Shown here in pieces: positions 1 to 7,479 of a stretch of DNA of 19,532 bases. Source of the DNA: an uncultured Clostridia bacterium (GTDB lineage Bacteria; Bacillota; Clostridia; Christensenellales; UBA1242); NCBI GenBank assembly GCA_947384015.1, contig CANDFN010000007.1, positions 1 to 19,532 of the forward strand. The letters are read 5' to 3'. Both the position numbers and the translations under genes were made by a program. The notes under the pieces are model-generated. The model did not search any database, had not been told where the DNA came from, and saw only the letters and a list, made by a program, of their open reading frames with translations. Positions within the stretch are counted from its first letter, which is position 1; each line of letters opens with the position of its first letter.

Positions 1-343
1 AAACCTGTTCATCTTTTAAAGTTATTAAATTGTTAACTTTATAAGTGGTTGGCGTTGAAAATATGTTGCTTACATTGTTAGTTGGTGAATTTAACAACTC
101 TTTAAGATATTCGCTTGCATATATTGGAACATTTAGTTTGTCGTATTCTTCAATATATTTTATATGGTCATAATGCCCATGAGTTACAAACACTGCACTT
201 ATAGGTTTTGAACACACCTTATAAACTTCGCTTGGCGGACACCCTGCATCTATTACAACACAAGTATTTTTCCCTATTAATATATGTGTGTTTTGTTTTA
301 ATTCGTCGTCCGCCCAAATTGTTTTAACTGTTGCAATATCCAT
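1..343 (-). CDS. Metallo-beta-lactamase-fold hydrolase, N-terminal part (runs off window)
   Basis: The reading frame opens with ATG at 343 and stays open for 114 codons to the window edge, so the 3' end is missing. Residues 55-60 (H-G-H-Y-D-H) are the HxHxDH metal-binding motif of the metallo-beta-lactamase superfamily. It follows a beta-strand pair containing an IDAG segment at 31-34, where this fold usually has its D-x-G turn. The superfamily hydrolyses many substrates, such as thioesters, glyoxalase-type substrates, lactones and nucleic acids, and the visible part does not say which. The start lies 6 nt after the grpE stop, so it is probably co-transcribed with hrcA-grpE. The Shine-Dalgarno is weak. 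The place is unusual because dnaK normally follows grpE. Confidence 0.85.
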   Translation of the reverse strand, partial: MDIATVKTIWADDELKQNTHILIGKNTCVVIDAGCPPSEVYKVCSKPISAVFVTHGHYDHIKYIEEYDKLNVPIYASEYLKELLNSPTNNVSNIFSTPTTYKVNNLITLKDEQV

Positions 344-349
344 GTTCGC

Positions 350-880
350 CTACTTTTTTACAATTACTTGCGAATAGCGTATCACCTTTCCTTTATAAGT
401 AAAGCCTTTGTATGCCTCTTTTACTATCATGCCAGATTCCACATCTGCAGTATTATCTGTATCTATTGCCTGATGAAGTTCTGGATTAAACTTTCCGTTT
501 GCATCAATTACATCAACACCCATTTTTGACAATGTGTCTAAAATGCCTTTTTCTATAAACTTAATGCCCATCAATGTATTTTTATCTGTAATCATATCTG
601 TTGCCATTTTAAAACTATCTAATGCTGGCAAGAATTGTTCTATTGCATCTATAAAGCCATCTTGTCTTGCATCACTAAGCGCGGTTTGCATACGTTTACG
701 ATAATTATCAAACTCTGCTTGAACACGCAATAAATCATTTAAATAATTATTTTCCGTATGTTTATTTTGTGCAGATTTATGCTCGTGTTCCGTTTTCTTT
801 TTTGTTTGCTGATTTTGATTTGGTGCGTTTTGCTGCTCTTGCTTTACATCTTCTTCTGTTTCTATATTAGTCTTCTTCAA
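350..880 (-). CDS. grpE: GrpE, DnaK nucleotide-exchange factor
   Basis: GrpE is the cytoplasmic dimeric exchange factor that releases ADP from the Hsp70 chaperone DnaK. The 176-residue protein has a polar, charged N-terminal tail (about 1-45), then a long helical segment with the family's RxxAEFxNYRKR-like pattern (about 53-63), and a C-terminal beta domain with the conserved N-P-E-L-H-Q-A core near residues 132-138. The start is TTG (878-880), supported by a good Shine-Dalgarno (aaggagataata) just upstream. The first 14 nt overlap the end of hrcA, which points to translational coupling. It should be under HrcA/CIRCE control as the second gene of the operon. dnaK itself is not in view. Confidence 0.95.
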   Translation of the reverse strand: MKKTNIETEEDVKQEQQNAPNQNQQTKKKTEHEHKSAQNKHTENNYLNDLLRVQAEFDNYRKRMQTALSDARQDGFIDAIEQFLPALDSFKMATDMITDKNTLMGIKFIEKGILDTLSKMGVDVIDANGKFNPELHQAIDTDNTADVESGMIVKEAYKGFTYKGKVIRYSQVIVKK

Positions 881-1895
881 TATTATCTCCTTTTAAGGCT
901 TCCGCTTGGCTAACCATAAATTTTAATGCTGTGGCTAAAGTTGCATAATCTATTCTTTTTGGCCCAACTAACGCTAGGCTTGCAATAGGCACACCATTTA
1001 TAACTATTGGTGCACTCATCATCATACCACCTTTTAGTCTGCCATCATCTTCGTCACCTATGGTGAACTGTATGTTAGTTTCGTCCTTAACCAAATCTAT
1101 CATGTTTTCTTTTTCTTCTAACATGTTAAATAAGGTTTTTGCATCATCCATTTCCCACTTATTTAGTCCGTTTAGCAATTTTGCAGGATTTTCGTTTGCT
1201 ACATCACAACGCGTTTCTATGGCCTTTAAAAGTGCAGTTGACACCCCTTCTATTAGTTCTTTAAACTGAATGATGTTTGCCCCCGCTTTTAAACATACAT
1301 CATTAACATTGTCTAACATATACGATATTGTTTTACCTTTAAAATGCTTTGTTAGATACTCGCTTGCATCTCCACAAGCCTTTCTTCCAACATTGCCATC
1401 TAAGGCAATATTATCGTCTATCACACCAGCATCAGTTTCAACCAACAGTAAAGCATCCTTGCTTATAAGTGGAATTATTTGAATGTTTTTTACAGTAAGG
1501 TTTTTTAAGCCATGTTGCACTAACACTGTTGGGCAATTTGTAAATTTGCTTAACCTTTTTGCAAGTGATGATAAAGTGCTTATTAAACTTACCGACCTAT
1601 CTGTATAACTTTCCATTACCGTTTTTATAGACTGATAATTTAACTTATCGCTTGCTAAGATGTTGTTAACATACTCCACATACGCTTGGTTTGTAGGCAC
1701 TCTTCCGCCTGAAGTGTGTAATTGTTTTAAATACCCCATACTTTCTAAAGCGTTGAGTTCATTACGAAGTGTTGCCGAACTTAAATTTTTAAAATGAACA
1801 TTAATTGAAGCGCTTGTTATTGGCTGAGCTGTTTTTATAAAATCGTCTACAGCCTGCAAGACAATATCTCGCTTGCGCTTTGTTTTATCATCCAC
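867..1895 (-). CDS. hrcA: Heat-inducible transcription repressor HrcA
   Basis: HrcA is the winged-helix repressor that binds the CIRCE inverted repeat and represses heat-shock chaperone operons, with GroEL acting as co-factor. The protein (342 aa) begins with a winged-helix DNA-binding domain (about 1-75: R-x-I-V-L-Q-A-V at the start, then the S-S-A-T-L-R-N-E-L recognition region). It continues into the GAF-like HrcA domain and ends with a conserved stretch around the G-P-K-R-I-D-Y motif. I chose the GTG at 1893-1895 because a full Shine-Dalgarno (aggagg) lies 7 nt upstream. A longer frame opening at 1916 would translate through that site. CIRCE and a promoter lie directly upstream, so the gene is autoregulated. 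Confidence 0.96.
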   Translation of the reverse strand: MDDKTKRKRDIVLQAVDDFIKTAQPITSASINVHFKNLSSATLRNELNALESMGYLKQLHTSGGRVPTNQAYVEYVNNILASDKLNYQSIKTVMESYTDRSVSLISTLSSLAKRLSKFTNCPTVLVQHGLKNLTVKNIQIIPLISKDALLLVETDAGVIDDNIALDGNVGRKACGDASEYLTKHFKGKTISYMLDNVNDVCLKAGANIIQFKELIEGVSTALLKAIETRCDVANENPAKLLNGLNKWEMDDAKTLFNMLEEKENMIDLVKDETNIQFTIGDEDDGRLKGGMMMSAPIVINGVPIASLALVGPKRIDYATLATALKFMVSQAEALKGDNIEED

Positions 1896-1933
1896 CGGCC
1901 AACCTCCTTTTATCACTCTATGCGTTTATAGTG

Positions 1934-1960
1934 TTAGCACTCTATATTTTAGACTGCTAA
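1934..1960 (-). promoter_or_regulatory. CIRCE operator (HrcA binding site)
   Basis: The left arm ttagcactc (1934-1942) matches the CIRCE consensus exactly. It is followed by the canonical 9-nt spacer and a right arm gactgctaa (1952-1960) with one mismatch from gagtgctaa. The site sits between the predicted transcription start and the hrcA Shine-Dalgarno, the usual place for HrcA autoregulation. Confidence 0.95.
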
Positions 1961-1964
1961 TTAT

Positions 1965-1993
1965 ATTTTATGCATTATTTTTTTTATTGTCAA
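1965..1993 (-). promoter_or_regulatory. SigA-type promoter of hrcA-grpE
   Basis: Read on the minus strand, TTGACA (1988-1993) is separated by 17 bp from TAAAAT (1965-1970). The predicted start near 1958 places CIRCE at about +1 to +25. A second TTGACA lies 13 bp upstream (2001-2006) but has no -10 at usual spacing. A TATAAT at 1960-1965 is 22 bp from the nearer TTGACA, too far for normal use. Confidence 0.8.
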
Positions 1994-2026
1994 CTAAAAT
2001 TGTCAACTTTTTATAAATTTTTTTGT

Positions 2027-2066
2027 AAAAAAAATAACAAAAAAATGGTAAGTTTTTTACCATTTT
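2027..2066 (-). terminator. Rho-independent terminator after the 128-aa gene
   Basis: A perfect 10-bp stem (2042-2051 with 2057-2066) with a 5-nt loop is followed on the minus strand by a long T-rich run. It lies 56 nt after the stop of the gene at 2123 and separates it from the hrcA promoter. Confidence 0.85.
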
Positions 2067-2122
2067 ACCTTGTTTAATTTCACACATCAATACTATTTAA
2101 ACAACTAACAACATTTTAAAAC

Positions 2123-2509
2123 TTATTTATTGGTTATTTTAGACTCTGAGCTTGTTGCTGGCAATTTTTGAATATCCCTTTTAACTATATAAGGTATTTC
2201 TGTAATTGAACTATCGTCTGCAATTAACATAACCAAATTATCATAAACTTTTGGCATTGCCCTTTTTATTTGCAAAAACAAGCTAGGTTGTTTTAAACCT
2301 AATTTAATAAGTAACTTATAGTTTGCTTGATAACTATAAGGAAGATTAGAAATATTAATTTTATTTTCGTTTATACAGAAAATCAAAAAGTCTGTAAAAG
2401 ACTTATAATCGCAAATAAGTTTATAATAATTATAATCTTTAATTAACAAATTACTTTGTTTTAAATAATCTATAAAAGCGCGAGCTTGAACTCCTTGAAC
2501 GGGACTCAT
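2123..2509 (-). CDS. Uncharacterised 128-residue protein
   Basis: I do not recognise the family. The product is lysine-, leucine- and tyrosine-rich, without a signal peptide, clear membrane helix or cysteine motif. It looks mostly helical up to about residue 105 and ends in a polar, probably disordered tail. It is very likely real: the ATG at 2509 is preceded by a strong Shine-Dalgarno (aaggag), a TTGACA-17-TAAAAT promoter lies just upstream, and a perfect hairpin terminator follows. It therefore forms a single-gene transcription unit between hemW and hrcA, two genes that are usually adjacent or co-transcribed in Firmicutes. Nothing in the sequence ties it to either neighbour's function. Confidence 0.8.
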   Translation of the reverse strand: MSPVQGVQARAFIDYLKQSNLLIKDYNYYKLICDYKSFTDFLIFCINENKINISNLPYSYQANYKLLIKLGLKQPSLFLQIKRAMPKVYDNLVMLIADDSSITEIPYIVKRDIQKLPATSSESKITNK

Positions 2510-2538
2510 TTTTATCTCCTTAATTAATTGTGCAATAG

Positions 2539-2567
2539 ATTTTAACGCGCCTTTAAAAATTTGTCAA
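2539..2567 (-). promoter_or_regulatory. SigA-type promoter of the 128-aa gene
   Basis: On the minus strand, TTGACA (2562-2567) precedes TAAAAT (2539-2544) with a 17-bp spacer. The predicted start near 2532 gives a leader of about 23 nt that contains the aaggag Shine-Dalgarno. It begins only about 20 nt after the hemW stop. Confidence 0.8.
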
Positions 2568-2585
2568 TAGAATTTAATCATTTTT

Positions 2586-3728
2586 TTAAATTAATTCTAA
2601 TATTATAGAGTTAGAAACATTAAATTTATCTTTGGCTATTTTTAAATAACCATTCTCTATAACAATCATACCTAGACTTGTTAATTGTTTTATTTGCTCT
2701 GCTTTAGAGCGTAAAAGATCTTCGTTAAAATCGGCCTTAAACTTTTCTAAATTTAAACCATGAATTGTGCGCAGAGAAAGCATAATACGTTCTGTCCTAC
2801 GGGTTTTATCTGTTATATATTCTTTAGATGCAACTGGGCTTTTACCCTCTTTACATAAACTTATATATTTAGAATAATCTGTTACATTATTATACCTATA
2901 GCCTTCTATGTAACTATGCGCAGCAACACCAATGCCTAAATATTGAGTATCGTTCCAATACTTTTGATTATGATAACTTTCATAACCCGGCACACAGTAA
3001 TTAGATAGTTCGTATCTTATAAACCCTGCTTGAGATAATGTTTCGTATATTTGATTATATTGTTTTACTTGTGCTTTGTCACTTAAAGGTTTTACTTTAT
3101 GATTTTTTATATTTTCGTGTAGTTTTGTGCCTTCTTCAACCTGCAATGTATAAATAGAAATATGTTTTACATCGTTATCTATTAAAAAGGTTAATGTTCG
3201 TTTTACATCATCTGAAGATTGACCTGGTAACCCAATCATAATATCTGCGCTTACATTTAAAAAGGCACTTTGGTTGATTAGTTTAAAAGTGTCTACAACA
3301 GACTTGTTTGTTTGAATACGACCAACTTTTTTTAAGACACTTTCATTTAAACATTGAACACCAACACTTAAGCGATTGATTCCACATTTTACATATTCTA
3401 AAAATTTGGAACGTGTGAATGACATTGGATTAATTTCCATTGTATATTCCAAATAATCGGCAAAATGAAAAGAAGAATAAAGTTTTTCGGTTAACTTAGT
3501 TATAAAATCAGGCAAAAGAATACTAGGTGTTCCGCCACCCAAATAAAGAGTATCAAAAGTAACATCATCGTAATTATGTTTAATTAAATCTATTTCATTA
3601 CATAATGCAGTTAAATATTCTGCCTGAGATTGCTCGTTCATAGAAAAAGATACAAAATCACAATAATCGCATTTTTTATTACAAAATGGAATATGGACAT
3701 AAAGCCCAAGTGGTCTATTGTCTACCAT
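2586..3728 (-). CDS. hemW: HemW-like radical SAM protein (heme chaperone family)
   Basis: This is the HemN/HemW radical SAM family. The cluster-binding motif C-x3-C-x2-C is at residues 16-23 (C-N-K-K-C-D-Y-C), after the family's Y-V-H-I-P-F lead-in. A G-G-G-T-P motif follows near residue 67, and the HemN C-terminal domain (T-R-R-T-E-R-I-M-L-S-L-R) lies in the last quarter. At 380 residues the protein has the length of HemW rather than the longer coproporphyrinogen dehydrogenase HemN, and the lepA-hemW-hrcA setting is the usual one for HemW. HemW binds heme and is thought to deliver it to acceptor proteins rather than make it. The ATG at 3728 is preferred because aaagggg lies 5 nt upstream; a GTG two codons earlier overlaps that site. 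A TATAAT (3746-3751) lies upstream but lacks a good -35. Confidence 0.92.
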   Translation of the reverse strand: MVDNRPLGLYVHIPFCNKKCDYCDFVSFSMNEQSQAEYLTALCNEIDLIKHNYDDVTFDTLYLGGGTPSILLPDFITKLTEKLYSSFHFADYLEYTMEINPMSFTRSKFLEYVKCGINRLSVGVQCLNESVLKKVGRIQTNKSVVDTFKLINQSAFLNVSADIMIGLPGQSSDDVKRTLTFLIDNDVKHISIYTLQVEEGTKLHENIKNHKVKPLSDKAQVKQYNQIYETLSQAGFIRYELSNYCVPGYESYHNQKYWNDTQYLGIGVAAHSYIEGYRYNNVTDYSKYISLCKEGKSPVASKEYITDKTRRTERIMLSLRTIHGLNLEKFKADFNEDLLRSKAEQIKQLTSLGMIVIENGYLKIAKDKFNVSNSIILELI

Positions 3729-3922
3729 AAACACCCCTTTAATTTATTATAACCCAAAAAATTTTAAAACGCTAGCAATTTTTAATGCTTTATGAATTTT
3801 TAAAAACCATTAAATTTTCAAGTAAGTAAACCCCTACACACTGCAAAACAAATAATACAGCAAGAGTTAGCTAAAAACGAACAAATTGTATATGTATAAA
3901 TTGCATAAATTTTGTATTATTT

Positions 3923-5719
3923 TTAATCATCTAACTTTAAAATTGTTACAAAGGCTTCGCTTGGAAGTTCCACACTACCCAACCTACGCATACGTTTTTT
4001 ACCCTCTTTTTGTTTTTCTAATAGTTTACGTTTACGGGTAACATCACCACCATAACATTTTGCAAGCACGTCTTTACGCATTGCAGATATTGTTTCTCTT
4101 GCAATTACCTTGCCTCCAATTACTGCTTGAATAGGTATCTCAAACAAATGGCGTGGAATTACCTTTTTTAATTTTTCGCACAATGCACGCCCACGTGCAT
4201 AGGCTTTGTCTTTATGCACAATTAATGATAAGGCATCACAGATTTCTCCGTTTAGCAAGATGTCTAATTTAACTAAATCACTTTCCTGATAGCCATTAAG
4301 TTCATAATCCATACTTGCATAGCCCTTACTTAACGATTTTATTTTATCAAAGAAATCGTAAACAATTTCATTAAGTGGCATGGTGTAAATAAGACGAGTG
4401 CGAGTTGCATCTATATATTGCATATCCAAATAAACCCCGCGTCTATCTGCACATAAATCCATTATTCCGCCCAAGTAATCTTTTGGTGTTATTATTTCTA
4501 GTTTAACGACAGGTTCTTCCATTTTTGTTATGCTGGTTTTATCTGGCATTTCGCTTGGATTTTTTACATCGTATACCTTACCTTTATTATCTGTAATTCT
4601 ATACTCTACACTTGGTGCAGTTGTAATAATGTCTAGGTTAAATTCACGCTCTAACCTCTCGGTTATAATTTCCATATGAAGCAGCCCCAAAAAGCCACAT
4701 CTAAAACCATGACCAAGTGCTAAAGATGTTTCTTTGGTAAAATGTAAACTAGCATCGTTTAGTTTTAGTTTATTTAGCGCATCATTTAGTTCTTGATATT
4801 TATCTCCGTCTAACGGGAACACTCCGCAGAACACTACACTTACCGCATCTTTATATCCATCTAACGGTTTTTCTATTGGGTTTGATTTAAGGGTAATTGT
4901 GTCCCCAACCTTAGTGTCACTAACATTTTTTATTGATGCCGCTATGTAGCCAACCTCACCAGCAGATAATGTTTGCCTAGGCTGAGCTTCTGGTGTGTAT
5001 ACGCCTACTTCAGTTACAATAAATGATTTTTTTGTTTGCATAAACAAAATTTCATCACCTGCTTTTACGCTTCCGTCAAAGATTCGCACCATACTTACTG
5101 CGCCTTTGTAACTATCGTAATAACTATCAAAGATCAGTGCTTTTAATGGTTTATTATCATCTCCTTTTGGTGCTGGCACATATTTAACCACAGCATCCAA
5201 AACAGTTTCTATATTTAAACCTGTTTTAGCACTTATTTCACACGCATCATCACATGGGATGCCTATAACCTCTTCTATTTCTTTTTTAGTTTCCGCAACC
5301 TGCGCGGTTGGTAGGTCTATTTTATTTAACACTGGAATTATTTCTAAATTAGCGTCTAGTGCCAAATAAACATTTGCAAGTGTTTGTGCCTGAACGCCTT
5401 GGCTTGCATCCACAACCAAAATTGCACCTTCGCATGCTGCAAGCGAACGGCTAACCTCGTAAGAAAAATCCACATGCCCTGGCGTGTCTATAAGATTTAA
5501 AATATATTCCTTACCCTGATAATTGTATTTCATTGTTGCAGGGGTTAGTTTAATTGTTATACCGCGTTCGCGCTCTATGTCCATACTATCTAGCAACTGA
5601 GCTTCCATATCTCTTTTTGCCACAGTGCCAGTTGCTTCCATAAGCCTATCTGCCAAAGTGGATTTGCCATGGTCTATGTGCGCTACAATACAAAAGTTGC
5701 GAATATTATCTTGCTTCAT
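3923..5719 (-). CDS. lepA: Elongation factor 4 (LepA) GTPase
   Basis: LepA/EF-4 is a ribosome-bound GTPase implicated in back-translocation and ribosome biogenesis. The 598-residue product carries all G motifs: A-H-I-D-H-G-K-S-T (13-21), R-G-I-T-I (52-56), D-T-P-G-H (78-82) and N-K-I-D (132-135). The EF-4-specific C-terminal domain ends in the lysine/arginine-rich [10 protein letters not shown] segment. The length is normal. I place the start at the ATG at 5717-5719. A longer frame from a TTG at 5755 would add 12 residues, but that stretch is the promoter: TTGACA-18-TATAAT ends 6 nt before the ATG. The mRNA is thus predicted to be leaderless, and no Shine-Dalgarno is present. Confidence 0.97.
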   Translation of the reverse strand: MKQDNIRNFCIVAHIDHGKSTLADRLMEATGTVAKRDMEAQLLDSMDIERERGITIKLTPATMKYNYQGKEYILNLIDTPGHVDFSYEVSRSLAACEGAILVVDASQGVQAQTLANVYLALDANLEIIPVLNKIDLPTAQVAETKKEIEEVIGIPCDDACEISAKTGLNIETVLDAVVKYVPAPKGDDNKPLKALIFDSYYDSYKGAVSMVRIFDGSVKAGDEILFMQTKKSFIVTEVGVYTPEAQPRQTLSAGEVGYIAASIKNVSDTKVGDTITLKSNPIEKPLDGYKDAVSVVFCGVFPLDGDKYQELNDALNKLKLNDASLHFTKETSLALGHGFRCGFLGLLHMEIITERLEREFNLDIITTAPSVEYRITDNKGKVYDVKNPSEMPDKTSITKMEEPVVKLEIITPKDYLGGIMDLCADRRGVYLDMQYIDATRTRLIYTMPLNEIVYDFFDKIKSLSKGYASMDYELNGYQESDLVKLDILLNGEICDALSLIVHKDKAYARGRALCEKLKKVIPRHLFEIPIQAVIGGKVIARETISAMRKDVLAKCYGGDVTRKRKLLEKQKEGKKRMRRLGSVELPSEAFVTILKLDD

Positions 5720-5725
5720 AAATTT

Positions 5726-5755
5726 ATTATAGCATAGGTTTACTCTTTTTGTCAA
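5726..5755 (-). promoter_or_regulatory. Consensus extended promoter of lepA
   Basis: On the minus strand, TTGACA (5750-5755) is followed after 18 bp by TATAAT (5726-5731), with TGC directly before it (extended -10). Transcription should start about 7 nt later, at 5719, which is the A of the lepA ATG. Confidence 0.88.
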
Positions 5756-5764
5756 AAAGAGTAA
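5740..5764. repeat. 25-bp perfect palindrome over the lepA -35 box
   Basis: The arms 5740-5751 (ttactctttttg) and 5753-5764 are perfect reverse complements around a single central base. The palindrome covers the whole -35 hexamer of the lepA promoter, as a repressor operator would. It has no T-run directly after it, so it is a poor terminator. Confidence 0.75.
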
Positions 5765-5806
5765 CAGAAAAACAAGTAAATTTTCTTTACTTTTTAAGTT
5801 AAAGAT

Positions 5807-5838
5807 AATAAAAAATCCGTAAAAATTTTTTGTGGATT
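5807..5838 (-). terminator. Terminator of the HExxH gene
   Basis: The hairpin 5814-5838 (aatcc with ggatt, plus an A5/T5 inner stem) overlaps the stop codon of the gene at 5837. On the minus strand it is followed by six Ts. Confidence 0.65.
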
Positions 5839-6517
5839 AATTTTTTAAGTTTGTTTTGCTTTTTCTCCACCTTTCTATATTATTATAATCATAACCTTCA
5901 AAATTTTGTTCTTTTAAATATTTTTGGTGTGTCACAATTTGATTGTTATAATTATTTAATTGAACTTGTATGTCCGCTTTTAGTTCCCGATTATTAGTAT
6001 GTTGTAAAACATCTTGTAATACATTTTTTGCATGCAAGTCTGCCACCATTTCTAATGGCGAAAGTTTTAATAAACAATCATAAATTTTTAGATCAATTAT
6101 TTCTTTTTTCATTTGTGCAGAAACAAAATGCTTAGACTGTGTCAATAAATCTTTATACCTAACATCTACATCTTCTGCTTTTACAGTTTTAGATTTTACT
6201 AGCATATCATAATAATGCATCCACTCATGTGCTGTTAGTTTAATTATTCTAGCAAGATTACCTTGTTTTGCTATGCTTGGGTCAAATTTTAATATTGCCG
6301 ATTTAAAAATTCCATTATCTAACACAGGAATACATTCAGCCGTTCTTAAAACCCAAACAAAAGCGCTTTTATTTAAGTCTTGCTTCTTAAGTTGACATTC
6401 ACAATTTTTTACGCCAAACTGTTGTGCAAAATAATTTGTAAGAGTTTTAACAAAGTGCAAAAAGTCATTTTCTGTTATTATTTTTACATTGTCTATATAA
6501 TCATAAATTTCATCCAT
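5837..6517 (-). CDS. Putative HExxH zinc metallopeptidase-like protein, family unknown
   Basis: The 226-residue protein has a zinc-protease motif H-E-W-M-H at residues 97-101, set in a hydrophobic helix (I-I-K-L-T-A-H-E-W-M-H-Y-Y-D). After 54 residues an E-M-V-A-D segment follows (156-160), a plausible third metal ligand of gluzincin type. No signal peptide or membrane helix is visible, so the protein is likely cytoplasmic. The N-terminal third is acidic and the C-terminal tail is basic and polar. I cannot assign it to a named family; substrates are unknown. The ATG at 6517 has no clear Shine-Dalgarno, and an AT-rich GATAAT lies 3 nt upstream. Terminators before and after suggest a single-gene unit. 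Confidence 0.75.
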   Translation of the reverse strand: MDEIYDYIDNVKIITENDFLHFVKTLTNYFAQQFGVKNCECQLKKQDLNKSAFVWVLRTAECIPVLDNGIFKSAILKFDPSIAKQGNLARIIKLTAHEWMHYYDMLVKSKTVKAEDVDVRYKDLLTQSKHFVSAQMKKEIIDLKIYDCLLKLSPLEMVADLHAKNVLQDVLQHTNNRELKADIQVQLNNYNNQIVTHQKYLKEQNFEGYDYNNIERWRKSKTNLKN

Positions 6518-6550
6518 AATATTATCTTAACATAAAAAGCATTAAAAACA

Positions 6551-6583
6551 AATAAAAAATCACGCAAAATTTTAATGTTTACG
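6551..6583 (-). terminator. Possible terminator of the ylmC-like gene
   Basis: On the minus strand, CGTAAA (6583-6578) pairs with TTTGCG (6568-6563) with one wobble pair and is followed by a run of Ts (6551-6560). The stem is short. Confidence 0.4.
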
Positions 6584-6591
6584 GTTTTTTA

Positions 6592-6924
6592 TTAGCGGCT
6601 ATTATCGTTATAACTTGTGTAAGATATTTCTTTACAATAGTTGTTTTTATCTTTGGGTTTGCATTTTGACGGTTTTTTATCTTCTATATAAAGTTCTACC
6701 AAAATGGCATCTACCCCAATTTTGCAAACACAATCGTATGGAATAAATAAGTTTTTATTCCCTCTAAAAAGAGACCAAAAGCCCTGATTTGGCTCTGGCA
6801 CAACAATACCTAGAACGCAGGCTGTTACCACATCAAAAACAATGTCTGTAACATGCCCCAAACATTTACCGTCCACATTATTAATAACTTGCTTGTTTTT
6901 AAGTTCTAGGAAGGAACTCTCCAT
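6592..6924 (-). CDS. YlmC/YmxH-family PRC-barrel protein
   Basis: The 110-residue product is built like the YlmC/YmxH PRC-barrel proteins of spore-forming Firmicutes. It has an N-terminal S-x-L-x-L-K-N-K-x-V-I-N start, a G-x-x-L-G-H-V-x-D strand pair, a central linker with the family's P-x-x-x-G-F-x-x-x-F-R-G-N-K segment, then I-P-Y and a closing K-I-G-x-D-A-I-L-V strand. After residue 80 comes a lysine-rich polar tail. The molecular function of the family is not settled. I chose the ATG at 6924 over a TTG three codons upstream because the conserved domain begins there. Neither start has a recognisable Shine-Dalgarno. A 13-bp inverted repeat (6938-6950) lies just upstream. Confidence 0.8.
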   Translation of the reverse strand: MESSFLELKNKQVINNVDGKCLGHVTDIVFDVVTACVLGIVVPEPNQGFWSLFRGNKNLFIPYDCVCKIGVDAILVELYIEDKKPSKCKPKDKNNYCKEISYTSYNDNSR

Positions 6925-6979
6925 ATAATACAATATGTTACATTTTGTAAAAAGTTGTTAATAATGTAAAATTTATTTG

Positions 6980-7420
6980 TTATTTTAATTTTACATAATA
7001 AAACAATAAATCCATTTGCTTACCGCCTGCAAAACTTAATAACTTCTGCATTGTTTTATTTGCTTTACCTGTTGCACAAGATATTATTTTGGTATTTTTA
7101 TTGCGCTTCTTTAGTTCGTTTACTAATTTAAAGAATACTCCATATTTACGATATTCTTTTGCCACATGAGTTTGTGAAACCCATATCACTTCGCCGTCGT
7201 CCGCCCAATACATTTTAGAATACAACAACATACCAACGGGAAAATCGTTCGCCAGTGCAACCAAACATTTAAACTTTGGATTGGCACAAAAATAATCGTT
7301 ATCTAAATTTTTAGAAAAATTACTAGTATGATATTCTTCATTTACTTGATTTATTTCCGCATTAGCTTGTAATAAATATGGTTTATGTTCCGGCTTTGCG
7401 TTTACTATTTTAATTTGCAT
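6980..7420 (-). CDS. GNAT-family N-acetyltransferase
   Basis: A 146-residue single-domain GNAT protein, a family that transfers acetyl from acetyl-CoA to amines. After an early M-Q-I-K-I-V strand and two helices, the middle strands (V-G-M-L-L-Y-S and E-V-I-W-V-S-Q-T-H-V) lead into the acetyl-CoA loop K-E-Y-R-K-Y-G, which corresponds to the R/Q-x-x-G-x-G/A motif and is followed by the usual helix. The later helix (N-K-T-M-Q-K-L-L-S-F-A-G) and last strand are also typical. The substrate cannot be predicted. The ATG at 7420 has a strong Shine-Dalgarno (taggagg). An in-frame earlier start would lie inside the upstream terminator and is rejected. Confidence 0.85.
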   Translation of the reverse strand: MQIKIVNAKPEHKPYLLQANAEINQVNEEYHTSNFSKNLDNDYFCANPKFKCLVALANDFPVGMLLYSKMYWADDGEVIWVSQTHVAKEYRKYGVFFKLVNELKKRNKNTKIISCATGKANKTMQKLLSFAGGKQMDLLFYYVKLK

Positions 7421-7438
7421 AAAACCTCCTACTTTACA

Positions 7439-7471
7439 AAAAACCAAAAACAAACAAAATGTTTGTTTTTG
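7439..7471 (-). terminator. Terminator of the parE-parC operon
   Basis: A perfect 12-bp stem (7445-7456 with 7460-7471) with a 3-nt loop is followed on the minus strand by gg and six Ts. It starts 9 nt after the parC-like stop. Confidence 0.88.
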
Positions 7472-7479
7472 ATTTTATA

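Noticed and set aside
1060..1482. Plus-strand open frames inside hrcA
   Set aside because: They are antisense shadows of a conserved gene, without Shine-Dalgarno or recognisable domains. The same holds for the plus-strand frames within the parC/parE region and the minus-strand frames within the hydrolase, MurF-like and membrane-protein genes.
3880..3915. Hairpin after lepA as its terminator
   Set aside because: The acaaattgt-like arms pair with several mismatches, so the support is too weak.
3735..3922. Small hydrophobic open frame or RNA in the lepA-hemW gap
   Set aside because: The longest frame (about 26 codons) has no good start or Shine-Dalgarno, and no RNA gene fold is recognisable. 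A TTTAATG/CATTAAA inverted repeat here has a 20-nt loop and no T-run.
5720..5755. Twelve-codon N-terminal extension of lepA from a TTG at 5755
   Set aside because: These codons are the -35, spacer and -10 of the promoter, and LepA proteins begin at the M-K-Q-D methionine.
6938..6950. 13-bp inverted repeat ttaca-ttt-tgtaa upstream of the ylmC-like gene
   Set aside because: It is short and AT-rich, so it could easily arise by chance in this composition. I mention it only in the gene entry.
306..7212. Shared 15-mer cgtcgtccgcccaat at about 306 and about 7196
   Set aside because: Both copies lie inside coding sequence and encode W-A-D-D in unrelated proteins, so coincidence is likeliest.
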